Source: Globisporangium splendens
Taxonomy: Eukaryota > Oomycota > Peronosporomycetes > Pythiales > Pythiaceae
DNA: 64,000 nt
Reading direction: 5' to 3'
NCBI GenBank assembly: GCA_006386115.1
Contig: VFIW01000044.1
Location: forward strand, 124,001 to 188,000
Shown: positions 21,748 to 32,261 of the stretch, piece after piece
How the letters are laid out: the number at the start of each line of letters is the position of its first letter
How positions within the stretch are numbered: position 1 is the first letter of the stretch
Notes under the pieces: model-generated
The model's database searches: none
Told to the model about the DNA's origin: nothing
What the model saw: only the letters and a program-made list of their open reading frames with translations
Position numbers and translations under genes: made by a program

Positions 21748-22338
21748 TTAGGTATCATCTGCGTGTTCAGACCGCACATCGCGACGGAATTCGGCGGCAC
21801 GAATGTGATCAACAATGTCTCGGAGAATCTGACGTTAGCGTCCACGTTCTTGGTCCGGTTCATCGGCCTCAGCAAGGACAAAGGCTGGCGCCAAATGGTG
21901 CGCGACGACAGGTGGGAGCTCGTGTTCCACGTTGTGTTCATGATGCACGAGTACCCGTTCATGCTGCTCGAGAACGAGACGCACATCTCGTGGGAGTACG
22001 TGCAGGCGATTTTCATGCGGCTCGCGCTGAAGCCGTGCATGTGGATGACCGTCGGTGAGCACCATCATCACCACCAAATTCGGCACCAGCAGAAGACGAT
22101 CTCCATGTTGGAGCTACGAAGGCTTTCAGCGAATTCACTCAAGCAGCTCATCCAGACCGCGACGACTGTGGTCGGTGAGAAAGACGCCATGAAGAGCAAG
22201 AGTGCTGCCGTCGTGTACGCTGCAAAGGAGGACAACAACGCTGAACTGGAGCATGCCGATCTGCAGGCAACAGCGGAAGCCGTCATAGACAACCAACCGC
22301 CATTGAATGGCGCGTCAGAACCATCCAAGGACTGGTAG

Positions 22339-23319
22339 AACAGACAGAGAGCGCTAGATAGCGCAGTAAAGACAGCACGCGTGTCCAACTTATAGGACAT
22401 ATTCACATGGATTCCAATCGAATGTGGCCGTGCACCTGACGTCAGCGAATGAGAAGAACTACGAAGCTGCTGAAAGGCGTCACGTCATACCTGACGCAAG
22501 GAGCAACCACGAAGCAATGGCCGCTCTCGCATATAGACCATAGACGCGCTTCAACAAAATGTTTCTTTCTTCTTCTTGGGTTTGCGGCACGCACGAATGG
22601 GAGGCAGAAGGAAAGGAAAGCTTTCTTTTTGATCCCGTCGGCGTGTCGACAATGGAGCCCAAATGAGCTTTTCATTAGTAGCAGACTGACTTGTTGCCCT
22701 TTCTGGTGTCGCGACACCTCCGTTAAAGCAATAACCTTTCTATAATTGTTATACTGCATGAAGTGCACTTTGAATGAAGTTTATCATACTAGGAACACAA
22801 CCATTACGAAGGTTATGCGTAACGAAAAGGCTTTTAAAGGCGTGTGTTCCGACAGCCTGTTTTCGCGAACCGAGCCGTGAGTGTCCCCCGTCTCTTCGAC
22901 GTACCAGCTTGAGACTCGAACTTGCAGAGTGCCATCGACGACAGTGGCTAATATGACATTCTTTCAGGCCTAAAATCACAATGGCAGACAGAGAATTATC
23001 CCCTTTTACTAACACTTGAATAGTGAGCTCTGCGAAATTGAAGGTGTGCATTTGTATAGACTGTCGTAATAGTCATGTGTGTCACCAATGCATCCGCTCT
23101 GATTGCTTGCCGGTGGCACCGAAGGAAGAAACAGGATCGTGAATGCACTTCATGCAGAAGCATGGCGATGCCGCAAAGTTGTCCAACGCCCTAACAACAG
23201 CGCAATAGAAAAGATCACAATCGCAAGAGGCACACACCATTGGCTGCTTCATTCCTGAATTTGCTTCGCGATCACTAAAGTAGCTCTTCACTTTCCTTGA
23301 CCTCAACTCCAACCAAACG
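22339..23319. other. Intergenic, nothing recognised
   Basis: About 1 kb of spacer. No convincing coding signal on either strand; the right part should contain the promoter of the elicitin-like gene. Confidence 0.5.
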
Positions 23320-24144
23320 ATGCGAGTGCCTTCCGACCTTCTGTCTCTACTGGTGCTGCTCTCGTCCTCGGCGTGTGTGGCTGTAGATGGCGTCGCGTGT
23401 GCGCTCACGACGCTCTCGCCCCTGCTCGCGGACGCGAACGTCACGACGTGCTCGTCCGACTCTGGGTACTCGTTCCTGCCGACGCCCAAGACGCCCTCGG
23501 ACGCTGTCATGGCCAAGATGTGCGCCAGCTCGTCGTGCTTGGCTGCTTTGAAAGCCGTCCAAGCGCTCAACCTGGGCGATTGCACCGTGTCGGGCGTGAG
23601 TCTCGTCAACGACGTCATCGACCCCGTCACGGCGTATTGCGCTTCAGCTTCGTCGTCACCAGCGTCATCAGCGTCGTCGGCAGCTAGCGGCGGTGCTGGC
23701 GAGGCCAACAGCGAGGAGGACACGAACGAGACGTCAGTGTTGACCATGGCGCCAGAGTCCGGGACTTCGTCGGACACTGAAGACGCGGCTGGCGCCGAGA
23801 CCACATCGTCTACTGACACAGACAAGGTGTCCAAGATCTTCAGCCTCGTGACGTCCATGAGTGGGTCGGGCGTTGGTTCTGTCAGTGCCAGCAACGACGT
23901 CGGCGATGTCAGTGGGAGCGCGGACGTCGAGACCTCGGACGTCGGGTCCGAGAGCGCTGGCTCCACCACGTCGTCCTCCGAGTCCAACGCGATTGAAGAG
24001 ACACCAGAGCCAACCACCGCCGAGACCAGCACGACGACCACTACGGCGCCATCGACGTCCACCACCAGCGTGGCAGCTCCGATGTTTGGTGCTGCCAGTG
24101 CGCTCGCCATGGCGGTTGCCGCCGTTGGAGCTACCATGTTCTAG
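23320..24144 (+). CDS. Elicitin-like secreted protein with GPI-anchor signal
   Basis: Single-exon, 274 residues. A signal peptide (about residues 1-22, ending near VAVDG) is followed by an elicitin domain of about 85 residues with six cysteines in the family pattern: the segments VACAL, VTTCSS, AKMCASSSC, LGDCTV and AYCAS. A long Ser/Thr/Ala/Glu-rich, probably O-glycosylated stalk follows. A C-terminal hydrophobic stretch (SALAMAVAAVGATMF) preceded by small residues suggests a GPI anchor. Elicitins bind sterols and are recognised by plants; wall- or membrane-anchored long forms are common in oomycetes. The family is strong evidence for the kind of organism. No lesion is seen. Confidence 0.93.
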   Translation: MRVPSDLLSLLVLLSSSACVAVDGVACALTTLSPLLADANVTTCSSDSGYSFLPTPKTPSDAVMAKMCASSSCLAALKAVQALNLGDCTVSGVSLVNDVIDPVTAYCASASSSPASSASSAASGGAGEANSEEDTNETSVLTMAPESGTSSDTEDAAGAETTSSTDTDKVSKIFSLVTSMSGSGVGSVSASNDVGDVSGSADVETSDVGSESAGSTTSSSESNAIEETPEPTTAETSTTTTTAPSTSTTSVAAPMFGAASALAMAVAAVGATMF

Positions 24145-24300
24145 GCATGCTCATGTCGTGGTTTCTCGTAAGTTCTCTAATCTTATTAATCACATTGACG
24201 TTGATATCACACTTTGCTTATCTGTGCATGCCGCTTATTGTTATATATTCTTTACTTTTCTTAATTTGGAATGGCTTGGGTTTCTTGAATTTGCTTTTGA

Positions 24301-26865
24301 CTACCTGCGCTCTTCGAACTTGCGCAACACGACATGCAGCTGGTAGAGCACTTCGGCCGCGCTTGGACGCTCCAGCGGGTCTACCGACACGCATTGCTGC
24401 GCCAGTTGCTTCATCTCTGAAGCGCAGTGCTTGGAGAACTGCACTTGGAGCTTGCCCACGGACACCAGTTGCAGGATCGCCGTGTCTGGAAGCGGCCTAG
24501 GTGTCGATCCATTGTTGTTGTTGCTACAACTGAAGCTGCTGCTACTGTTGGATGGCGCCGCGTGTCTGCTGTGGACATGAGAGTATGGGAGTTCGTGCGT
24601 GTCGAGCTCCGAGAGCACGACGCCGAACGAAAAGATGTCAGCTTTCTCGCCGTAGTCCCTGCCGAGCATGACTTCAGGCGCCATCCAGAGCGACGAGCCC
24701 ACGCCCGCGGTCATCGTGCGGTTGTTCGAGGACGACAAGGACGACGCCATCTTGCGTGACGCGCCAAAGTCCGTGATCTTGGCGTCCCATTTCGCTGTCA
24801 ACAGGATGTTGCGTGACTTCAGGTCGCGATGCAGCACCTGGGGCTGCAAAGAGTGCAGGTACGTCAACGCGTGCGCGACGTGGAGTGCGATCTTGACTTT
24901 GTCGTACGAGAAGCCTTGGCCCGTGCTCCTGGAGCCCACCTCACTAAATGAAACCAGCAGCGAGCGCAGATCGCCGCCCTCCATGAACTCGGAGATAGCG
25001 ACCAAGTCGCTGAGCGATTCCCACGCGACACCCAGGAACGCGACGATCTGTGGATGCTCGAACGTCGCCGCGAGTTTGATCTCGCGCAGGAAGTCCTCGA
25101 TATAACTCAGCTCTTTACGAGTCTCGGGGAGCAGCTTCTTGACTGCAACGGTCTGGTCACGATATACACCACGGTACACTTCACCATACCCGCCGCGGCT
25201 CACGAGAGCTTGAATCTCGATTTTGTCGAACGGGATCCGCGCGGCTACGATCGTCGCGTCTTCCCACAGACTGCCGCTTCTGTGGCGGCTTGCAGATGAG
25301 CTGTTGGTTCGGAAAGTGGATGAACGATGGTGGTTCGTTGCGGTCGTAGGTGGTCTGCCGTCGCGGGAGTTTGTGTGAATGGTCTCGAGCACCGAGTACC
25401 CGTTGTCAACGCGAGGTCGCTTCGGAACACGCTCGCCCCTCGAGTTGAGCTCGAACTCGTCGGGGGTAGAGGGCGATCGCCTTCGACGCCGAGATATGGC
25501 ACAGATCGCGATTAAGAGACCCACGACGAGGGCGCCAACTGCTAATCCAATGATAACGCCACTGCTCATCCAGACGGAACCACTGCGAGCTTGACTGGCG
25601 ACTGAGCCACCACCTGCAAAGAAGTTCAAATGCATAATTCAGGTCGGCGTTCAAACAGTCAGTCCATCGAAGCGACTCCATTGCAGAATCTTACCGCTTG
25701 CCGAGTCTACAGCCGGTGTCAACGTTGGCGCTGCGTGATTGATATCCACTGCCGTCGTCGAATTTGAATTCACCACATCTCCTCGCTGCACGGTCTCAAT
25801 CTGATCGCCCTTCCTGACGACGATCGTGTAGCTGATTGACGTGTGACCATTTTGAGTGGTGGCTGTGGTCTCGACACGTACAAGTTGGCCACCGTCCAGC
25901 ACATTCGAGTCAACACCGGGAGGCAAAGTGGTCGAGTTGTATGACGTCACAGTCGGTTCCGACGATTGCTGTTGAGATTGGGGCTGGGATCCAGAACCTG
26001 GTTGAGAGAGTTGGGCTGGTGGAGCTGGTGTTGAAGCTGTTGTGGACGAGGGTTCAGGAGACACAGAAGTTGATGCAGGCACACTGGTCTTTTCTGTTGT
26101 GGAAGTAGGAATGGAGGGAGGCGCAGCAGTGGTGGTTGGCGTAGATGTTGCGCTACCACTTGATCCACTGGGTTGCTGCGGTGGTGCTGGATCTGTCACT
26201 GGAGTCACGGGCGATGGTGAAGGAGCTTTTGGTGGTGCTGTTGTCTCTGATACAGGAGGTTTCGTAGTTACTGCAGTTGGTGAAGGTTCTGGTGCTTTTG
26301 TGGTTAGTGTTGGAGTTGAAGTGGGAGTTGGCGACGGTGATGATGTTGGAGTTGGCGACGGAGATGATGTTGGAGTTGGTGATGGTGACGATGTTGGAGT
26401 TGGCGACGGAGATGACGTTGGAGTTGGTGACGGTGACGATGTTGGAGTTGGTGTTGCCGTTGTCTTCTGCACCGTTGGCGTTGCGGTCTGTGTTGGAGAC
26501 GTCACTGTTGGAGGTGCTCTTGATGGAGCATCTGTGTTGTTCGCCATGGAAGGAGGCGAGCTAGACTCAATAAGAGATGGCTCTGGGGTAATAACGGCGG
26601 CTGGAGGGGCTGACGAGGTCGGCTCGGGAGCAGCTGGCGTTGGTTCGGGAAGAGGATTAGTTGGCTTCGTGCCTGCAGAGCTTGACGACGACGCTGCTTC
26701 CACGTCGGGGTCACCAGCCGCTGGTAGCGTGTCCGCAGCTACGAAAAGCAGCGTGCACGCTAAGCGATAGCCGATCCAACTGAGCGCAACGAGGCTTTGG
26801 TGTGAGAATCTGGTTTGAGAAACGGCAGCCCTGCTTGGTTGCAGGTATCGTTTCCCACGGGTCAT
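24301..26865 (-). CDS. Receptor-like protein kinase (TKL-type) with Ser/Thr/Pro-rich ectodomain
   Basis: Two exons, 26865-25695 and 25613-24301, join in phase (donor GTAAGA, acceptor TTTGCAG) to give 827 residues. After an N-terminal hydrophobic segment (signal or anchor, ending about residue 45), the ectodomain is almost entirely Pro/Thr/Ser and includes a tandem eight-residue repeat of the type PTPTSSPS. A transmembrane helix lies at about 409-430 (GVIIGLAVGALVVGLLIAIC), followed by RRRRR. The kinase domain at about 524-820 is complete: Gly loop SRGGYGEVYRG, Lys549 in VAVKK, HRDLKSRN with Asp654, DFG with Asp672, and WMAPEV. It resembles tyrosine-kinase-like Ser/Thr kinases. The gene is probably an active cell-surface kinase; the ligand is unknown. 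The start could also be a downstream Met. Confidence 0.88.
26310..26460 (-). repeat. 24-bp tandem repeat within the receptor kinase ectodomain
   Basis: About five units of a 24-bp repeat (plus-strand core GTTGGAGTTGG.GACGG.GA.GAT) encode PTPTSSPS repeats on the minus strand. Units differ mainly at silent positions. Copy number may vary between strains. Confidence 0.75.
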
Positions 26866-28769
26866 ACTCAGGAGGTGAACAATTGCGATCGGTTCCGAGG
26901 TCCCGATGGTATTGATGACGAGGAACAGACAGAAAGAGAGAAAATGGGATTGTGCACGACTTGAGAACGATTATTGCGATCCCAACAGAGCATGTGAGGC
27001 TACATTAAGCACGAAATATGAGAGCAGTTACAATACAAATGGCAAGCTCCTTTCGGAGAACTCTGTCGACATCGCACCCTCTCACTACCTCAATGGCATC
27101 GCCTAGTTGTTGAATAATTGCATTATTTTAAAAAAAACGACAGAAGGAACAGAAGAAATGACCGGTGGACAATACAACGAGAGTGCAATAAGTGAACCAT
27201 CGGCAGCTGCATCTAGGCATGAGGCATCATCGAAATGGACTCGTGGGATCGCACTTGCGCATCTAATTTGAGTGGATGTATCGGGATCACTGGTTCACAA
27301 GATTGTCTTTTCTCACCACCCACTTGGCTGCTTTCGCAGTCGGAAAGTGGATTGCAGTCTCTACATCCCCTTCCCGCACGGAGAAGTGCCAGTTATGCTG
27401 TTGCAGGAGCTTCAACCTGCCCATTTGGTCCTTCGCGCATTCTCAGCCACCACATTTTGCGGATCCTGAAAGGTCACTGTGATCCACTGACCATCACTCT
27501 GGAGTCTATTGACACAAACTAACCTTTTATAACTGCTATTTATCATGTGTAGGCTTTCACAGAGGTGTTTTTATAGGAAGAAAAGATGAAATAGATTGTA
27601 TAGAGGATGTAGCTGTCGCGAAACACCAAAAGATCCAAAACTTGAAAGATCCCTTTCCTCCGTTGTTCAACCCTTCCTTTGAAGTGTTCTTTCGCCTTCA
27701 AGGTCTCACTTCTCAACCTCCCAAGTCAAGCGCAGCACGCAGTCGAGCCTCCTTTGTCCAGGAGGAGCAGGCATTTTCTCTTTTGCACGTGGCGCTTTCT
27801 TCCTGGATGAGAAGTCCCCCTTTCCCAGAGGGGCCAGGAACCAAATGCCATCTGAAAAGCCTTTTTCCGTGAGATCCCTCGAGGAAAGAGCTCGATTTGC
27901 TCCATGCACATGACGCCCACGCACGAAATTATCAAGTGGGTCGCAAACGAGACCCATGGCTCCCCGTTTTCGATCAGTTTGCCGTCATTTTACGCATCTC
28001 CGACTCAAGAAACGCAGTTTTTTTCCTCACTCAACCAGCTGTGCCTGACTCATCACAAGCCGACGAATACGACGGGCGAAAACCCTGGATGAAAGCAGCC
28101 ATCAAATCTCCAAGAAATCCCTGGCTAGCAAATGAGACCCAGCGTGACGAACTCAGCCTACATGCAACGAAAACCACACAAGCAATCCTCCCTCACACAC
28201 GCAAATGAAGCATTCAAGTTGACTCGCGCGCTGGATACGCATTTTCGTACTCTCCAGGTCATCATGATCCAATTTTTTCGTGTGGCAAAGTCAGTATATT
28301 CGTGTCGCCCAACTGTTCAAAGACACCCCTACGGCCGCATGAACCACATCATCTATTTAGACGAGGCGCAGTTATACGACTTTGCCAGATCGAGTTCTCG
28401 CTGTAGCCCTCGCCAAGAACTTGATCTCTTTTTTCTTTCTCGAGGGCATGCACGATACTGTTTATGAAAGCAGATAAAGAGAAGAAGTTTATTCCTCTAA
28501 TACAGATGACAGTAATTTTGCCCTCGTGATATGCTTCGCGTTTGAAGCCTCGTTATCATCGCTATTTCGTCAGTGTGGTTGACCTCACGTAGCGAGTTGT
28601 TACCATTTGCATGTATACGTGGGAGACTGAGAAGCCTCGAGGAGGAAATGCTTTGACTTTCACATGGACGATGCCGTGTTATTTGCCTTTCGCGTGCACG
28701 CTGCGATTCATGAGCATTATTTGCACCGAGACCTCGGAACCTATCAAGGCATTTCGAAAGCCTCCAAGG
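26866..28769. other. Intergenic, nothing recognised
   Basis: About 1.9 kb. The short open frames on both strands have no family resemblance or third-position bias. I see no transposon termini. Confidence 0.45.
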
Positions 28770-28980
28770 ATAGCGAGACTCGTTCCAACTCTCGTACTTC
28801 CCATCGTCCTCGTTGCCAACAGCGTGGTGTACGGAGCCACGAAGACAAGCCAAGATACAAACGATGTGCATGGACAAATGAAGGGGAGCAAGCTCCCGAT
28901 CTTTTCTTTCATGGGCTCGCCGGCAATGCCACTGGCGGCGACAACTTCCGTGCTAACTTGACTGCCGAAGTGATGATGTT
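28770..28980 (+). pseudogene. PPT1-like 5' gene fragment
   Basis: Reading from 28770 gives a signal-peptide-like stretch (LVPTLVLPIVLVANSVVYGA) and then, after a one-base frame change near 28905, FFHGLAGNATGGDNFRANLT. This corresponds to the first ~65 residues of the PPT gene at 30128. The position of the start codon reads ATA instead of ATG. Homology stops near 28980 and the catalytic residues are absent. A dead 5' fragment. Confidence 0.75.
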
Positions 28981-30127
28981 TGTTGTTACTTGCAGATCCG
29001 TATTGTTGACATACTGGTATGTGCTGGAAGCTCATCATCAACGTCGTGAGTTCGTTTCGAAACTTTAGGCTATCGGAGCTTATCGCAGAGGAGCACAGTC
29101 ATCAACGCTCGATGCCGGTTCGCCTACTCGCGCACTAGAGGTGGCTCATTTTCAGCCCCACATTTCACAAATCTTGAAAGGATACTTTTCCTATTACCAG
29201 CACTCGGCAGCCTGTTGGTGCGAGTACACCTCGAATAACTCCCGATAGGGAACGATTCATTTACCTCTGTTCCACATGACCAACAGTCATAGAGAGACTG
29301 CTGCGCCAGACGGCACATGTGGTCCAAACCTCATCCACTCAACAGTTCCACCACTGCTTGCCTCCCCACGAATCGCCACCTTGACCGCGACGGTTTTTCC
29401 ACTTTTGCCTGAAGCAATTCACTCCTTCAATTGGACGCATCCACCGACGGAAATGGCGACAGTCGGTACCTTTTTCTCTGAAGAATATGGAAATACGATC
29501 TCGCCAGTTCTCTGAGTTTTGTTGTTTGCTTAGACACAGCGTATTTTGCAATAGATCTCATCTCAAAGCGCCGCAGATCTTGAGAACACCCTGAATCTCC
29601 AACATCAATAACCAAGACGAGTCTAGATGTGCCCGCAGCCAGCACGCCATTGCGGAAGTTTCGGAATGCAAACTACGGAATAGAGTTGCTGAGATAGCTA
29701 GCGAAGCTTCGAGGAACTTCAGCTGGATGCTCTCCACGTTCTCGTCACTGTACAGTGTGTACAGTCTATAAACAAAGCGAGGGAGGTCTTCTCGTGCCCA
29801 GTTGCGCGTACCTCGTGAATTATTTCGCACCTGCTTGGTCCTCGTCCTATTGAAGACGTTTAACTTGGTGTGTATCTGACCTTGCGATCCTTGACCCTCT
29901 ACAGCCACCTGTTTCGCCTTCGTGAAACGAATGTATCCCCCCGGTTTGCGACGGCTGCATGGGTACCACTCATGAATAGCCGCCACGCATGCGACCCTCA
30001 GTGTAAGTGGAAGCTCGCTCATGCAAATTTCGCAACTTCAGAAGTATCCTCACTTTCGATCTTTCCGTTCCCCACACAGGGCATAGCTAGCCGTCTCTGC
30101 TGGTTATTATGTCTCAAGCAAAGTAAG
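28981..30127. other. Intergenic, nothing recognised
   Basis: Spacer between the PPT fragment and PPT gene A, with the latter's promoter at its right end. A longer in-frame extension upstream of 30128, back to about 29870, has no PPT resemblance and would place the signal peptide internally. Confidence 0.5.
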
Positions 30128-31252
30128 ATGACGCGATTCATTCCGATCCTCGTACTCCTTACTGTCCTGGTCGCCAATTGCATGATGTACGGAGCCGCGC
30201 AGACAAACCAAGGTACAGACAACGCGATGGGGAACGCGAAGGAGAGGAAGCTCTCGATCTTCTACTTCCATGGTCTCGCTGGTGCTGCGACTCAAGCCGA
30301 AAACCTGCGCGCCAACCTGACTGCCGAAGGACGCGTCTTCCACGCTCTCACGTTCTGCGAGAACGAGTGCTCGCTCAAGCCTCTTCGAGAGCAAGTCCAG
30401 CTTGCAATCACACAGATCAGCGCGATCGTATCTCAAGACAACGTCACGTTTACCGATGGCTATATGTTCGTTGGTCTATCACAAGGCGCACTGCTGGCGC
30501 GAGCCGTGATTGAAGAGTGGGACAGTCACAACGTGAAAGCCTTCATCAGCCTTGCTGGTCCTCAGAACGGACTGTTCTACGGTCCTCAGCCTACTGATTT
30601 CACGTGCCTGGATATCATGGCGACCATCTACGGGCCCCAAGTGATCGACGCCAGCTTGTTCAACTTCTCCACGTACACCCCAGCTGATTACTCGGGAAAG
30701 CTGCAGCGTGATCTCGATGAACTGACCCTGAAACCTGAGTTGCAAAACCAGTATGCTGTGTTTGACTTGCTCTACTCTCCAGTGAGAAAACTGTGGTTAG
30801 AAGGCAACCCGTTCCTCGCAACGACTACTAACATCAACACTTGCACTGGAGTAGACAAGGACTGTGCGCCAGCACAGCAGCGACGCCGCGCCAACTTTCT
30901 CAAGCTTCGCGTCGCGCACTTCTTTGGATCCCCTCAAGATGACTTCATCGCCCCCTGGCAGTCCTCCATTCTCGGCCACTACAGCGACGTGAGCACGACG
31001 GAACAGATTGAGACGAGCTTTTCTTCGTTCAAAGTCCTGACTATGCAGCAGACGACAGAATTCAAGCAAGACACGTACGGACTGAAGACGCTGGCGGCGC
31101 GCGGAGGCATCTTCCTACATGAAGCGCCGAACGTCGGTCACTCGTGCTGGATCCGTGACTACACGACGTTCGACGGCAAGCTCGACTGCAAGTTCCAGCC
31201 AGTGTATGACCAGTACGTCTACCCTGTCCTCCGCGACCCATTCTGCAGCTAA
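30128..31252 (+). CDS. Palmitoyl-protein thioesterase (PPT1-like), gene A
   Basis: 374 residues from the ATG at 30128. This start puts a signal peptide (MTRFIPILVLLTVLVANCMM) at the N terminus. The alpha/beta-hydrolase features of PPT1 are present: YFHGLAG at about 46-52, nucleophile Ser118 in GLSQG, Asp271/272 in QDDFIAPW and His338 in VGHSCW, giving a Ser-Asp-His triad. PPT1 enzymes cleave palmitate thioesters from Cys residues, in lysosomes in animals; here the signal peptide suggests secretion or vacuolar location (inference). Cysteines are plentiful. The sequence from base 30255 through the stop and beyond matches gene B at 34952-36058 with no difference that I could see. Confidence 0.88.
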   Translation: MTRFIPILVLLTVLVANCMMYGAAQTNQGTDNAMGNAKERKLSIFYFHGLAGAATQAENLRANLTAEGRVFHALTFCENECSLKPLREQVQLAITQISAIVSQDNVTFTDGYMFVGLSQGALLARAVIEEWDSHNVKAFISLAGPQNGLFYGPQPTDFTCLDIMATIYGPQVIDASLFNFSTYTPADYSGKLQRDLDELTLKPELQNQYAVFDLLYSPVRKLWLEGNPFLATTTNINTCTGVDKDCAPAQQRRRANFLKLRVAHFFGSPQDDFIAPWQSSILGHYSDVSTTEQIETSFSSFKVLTMQQTTEFKQDTYGLKTLAARGGIFLHEAPNVGHSCWIRDYTTFDGKLDCKFQPVYDQYVYPVLRDPFCS

Positions 31253-32261
31253 GCATGATGTGAGATCCAAGTGTTTCGTTGGAGCTCCTGACATATCTTT
31301 GCTTGCAGAAATCAGAGAAAATTCATGTCCGACTGAACTACCGCGATGTAATGTCGCAGCTTAATAAACACTACCTAATTGCTTGGACTTTGCTGTGCGG
31401 TGAATGTAATCCTGTTGACTCAGCAAACCTATACGGCTCAGTTCGCATAGTTGAAGTTCTTGCAGTTCGTCTTCCATTGAGTGCCACGACAGTACCCTGT
31501 TCAAAGCGATTGGATCTCCTGAGATTGGGATGATTGTGGCAAAGGTGGTATCACTGAGTTCAGTGGTATGAAATCAAAACAAAACGCAAACGTGAAGAAA
31601 AAGAGGCATCTCATCGCAATTTGCTTGCAGCAAGAATAAAACGAAGTCACTTGGCATGCGCCTGTGCATGGTGTTCCAATGCTCGAAAAAACTACATTAG
31701 AAACGATTAAAAATTGTCAGTATGACATCGGCATTTCAGTTATGGGAGCATTCAGGATGTGAACTCCTCGAACTTGCTTTTATTGATAAAAGGAGTACAT
31801 GGAACTGCTACAGCCAGATGCAATACGCTCTCATTTCCGATCAGCACCACAGTGGCACTGATTGGAGGATGGACTGTAAGTTCTTCAGCAATTGAAGACC
31901 AATCGCTCGCTTGGTAATCAGCACACTACAGCGTTCAGGAGTTGAACATCTGGGCTGTATCCTTCTGATTGTAAGTGCGTGCGTTGATGATGCCCATTTG
32001 TTCGACATGTTTGTGTTTATGAGGTGAGGTATATTTAGGTTCATCTTCGTGACCTACAATATCCATTCTCCTACCTAATCTTCATTGCGAATTTCATCTA
32101 GGAGTGTAAATGTGTCTATAGCGCGGATTGCACTAGATCACTTCTAACTGCTATATAATCTTTGACCAGGATGGCATGTTCTCTTGGTCCTATGTGAGGC
32201 TGCCTTGTGTTGTCCAATGACCTTGGATCTTCCGAACTTCGCATAAGCCAATGCATGACGT
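30255..32261 (+). repeat. ~2.0 kb segmental duplication, left copy
   Basis: Matches 35061-37067 (offset 4806) at every place I compared, coding and non-coding, with no gap until 32261. It covers all but the first ~43 codons of PPT gene A, its 3' flank and the first ~240 bp of the LINE at 32024. Gene order and spacing are the same in both copies. Confidence 0.85.
31253..32023. other. 3' flank of PPT gene A (duplicated region)
   Basis: No gene is recognised. The whole flank recurs at 36059-36829. It presumably holds the 3' untranslated region of gene A. Confidence 0.5.

Larger units (their letters stand above)
19135..22338 (+). pseudogene. Seven-TM family gene interrupted by a LINE insertion
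   Basis: The N-terminal half (19135-19491) shows segment 1 and LNDVSESC. The C-terminal half (21748-22338) shows the fourth to seventh segments, ending with a hydrophilic tail containing HHHHHQ and many Ala, Ser and Asn. The two halves are separated by the minus-strand LINE at 19492-21736. If the insert and one copy of the duplicated target are removed, the frame continues without a stop from DCGVVV into LGIICVF, giving about 315 residues. The copy also lacks about 13 residues of segment 2 relative to the intact paralogue. As it stands the gene ends at a TAA inside the insert (19507-19509). Function unknown. Confidence 0.85.

Noticed and set aside
29870..30127. N-terminal extension of PPT gene A by 86 residues
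   Set aside because: It would bury the signal peptide, and it has no similarity to other PPT proteins. The ATG at 30128 is preferred.
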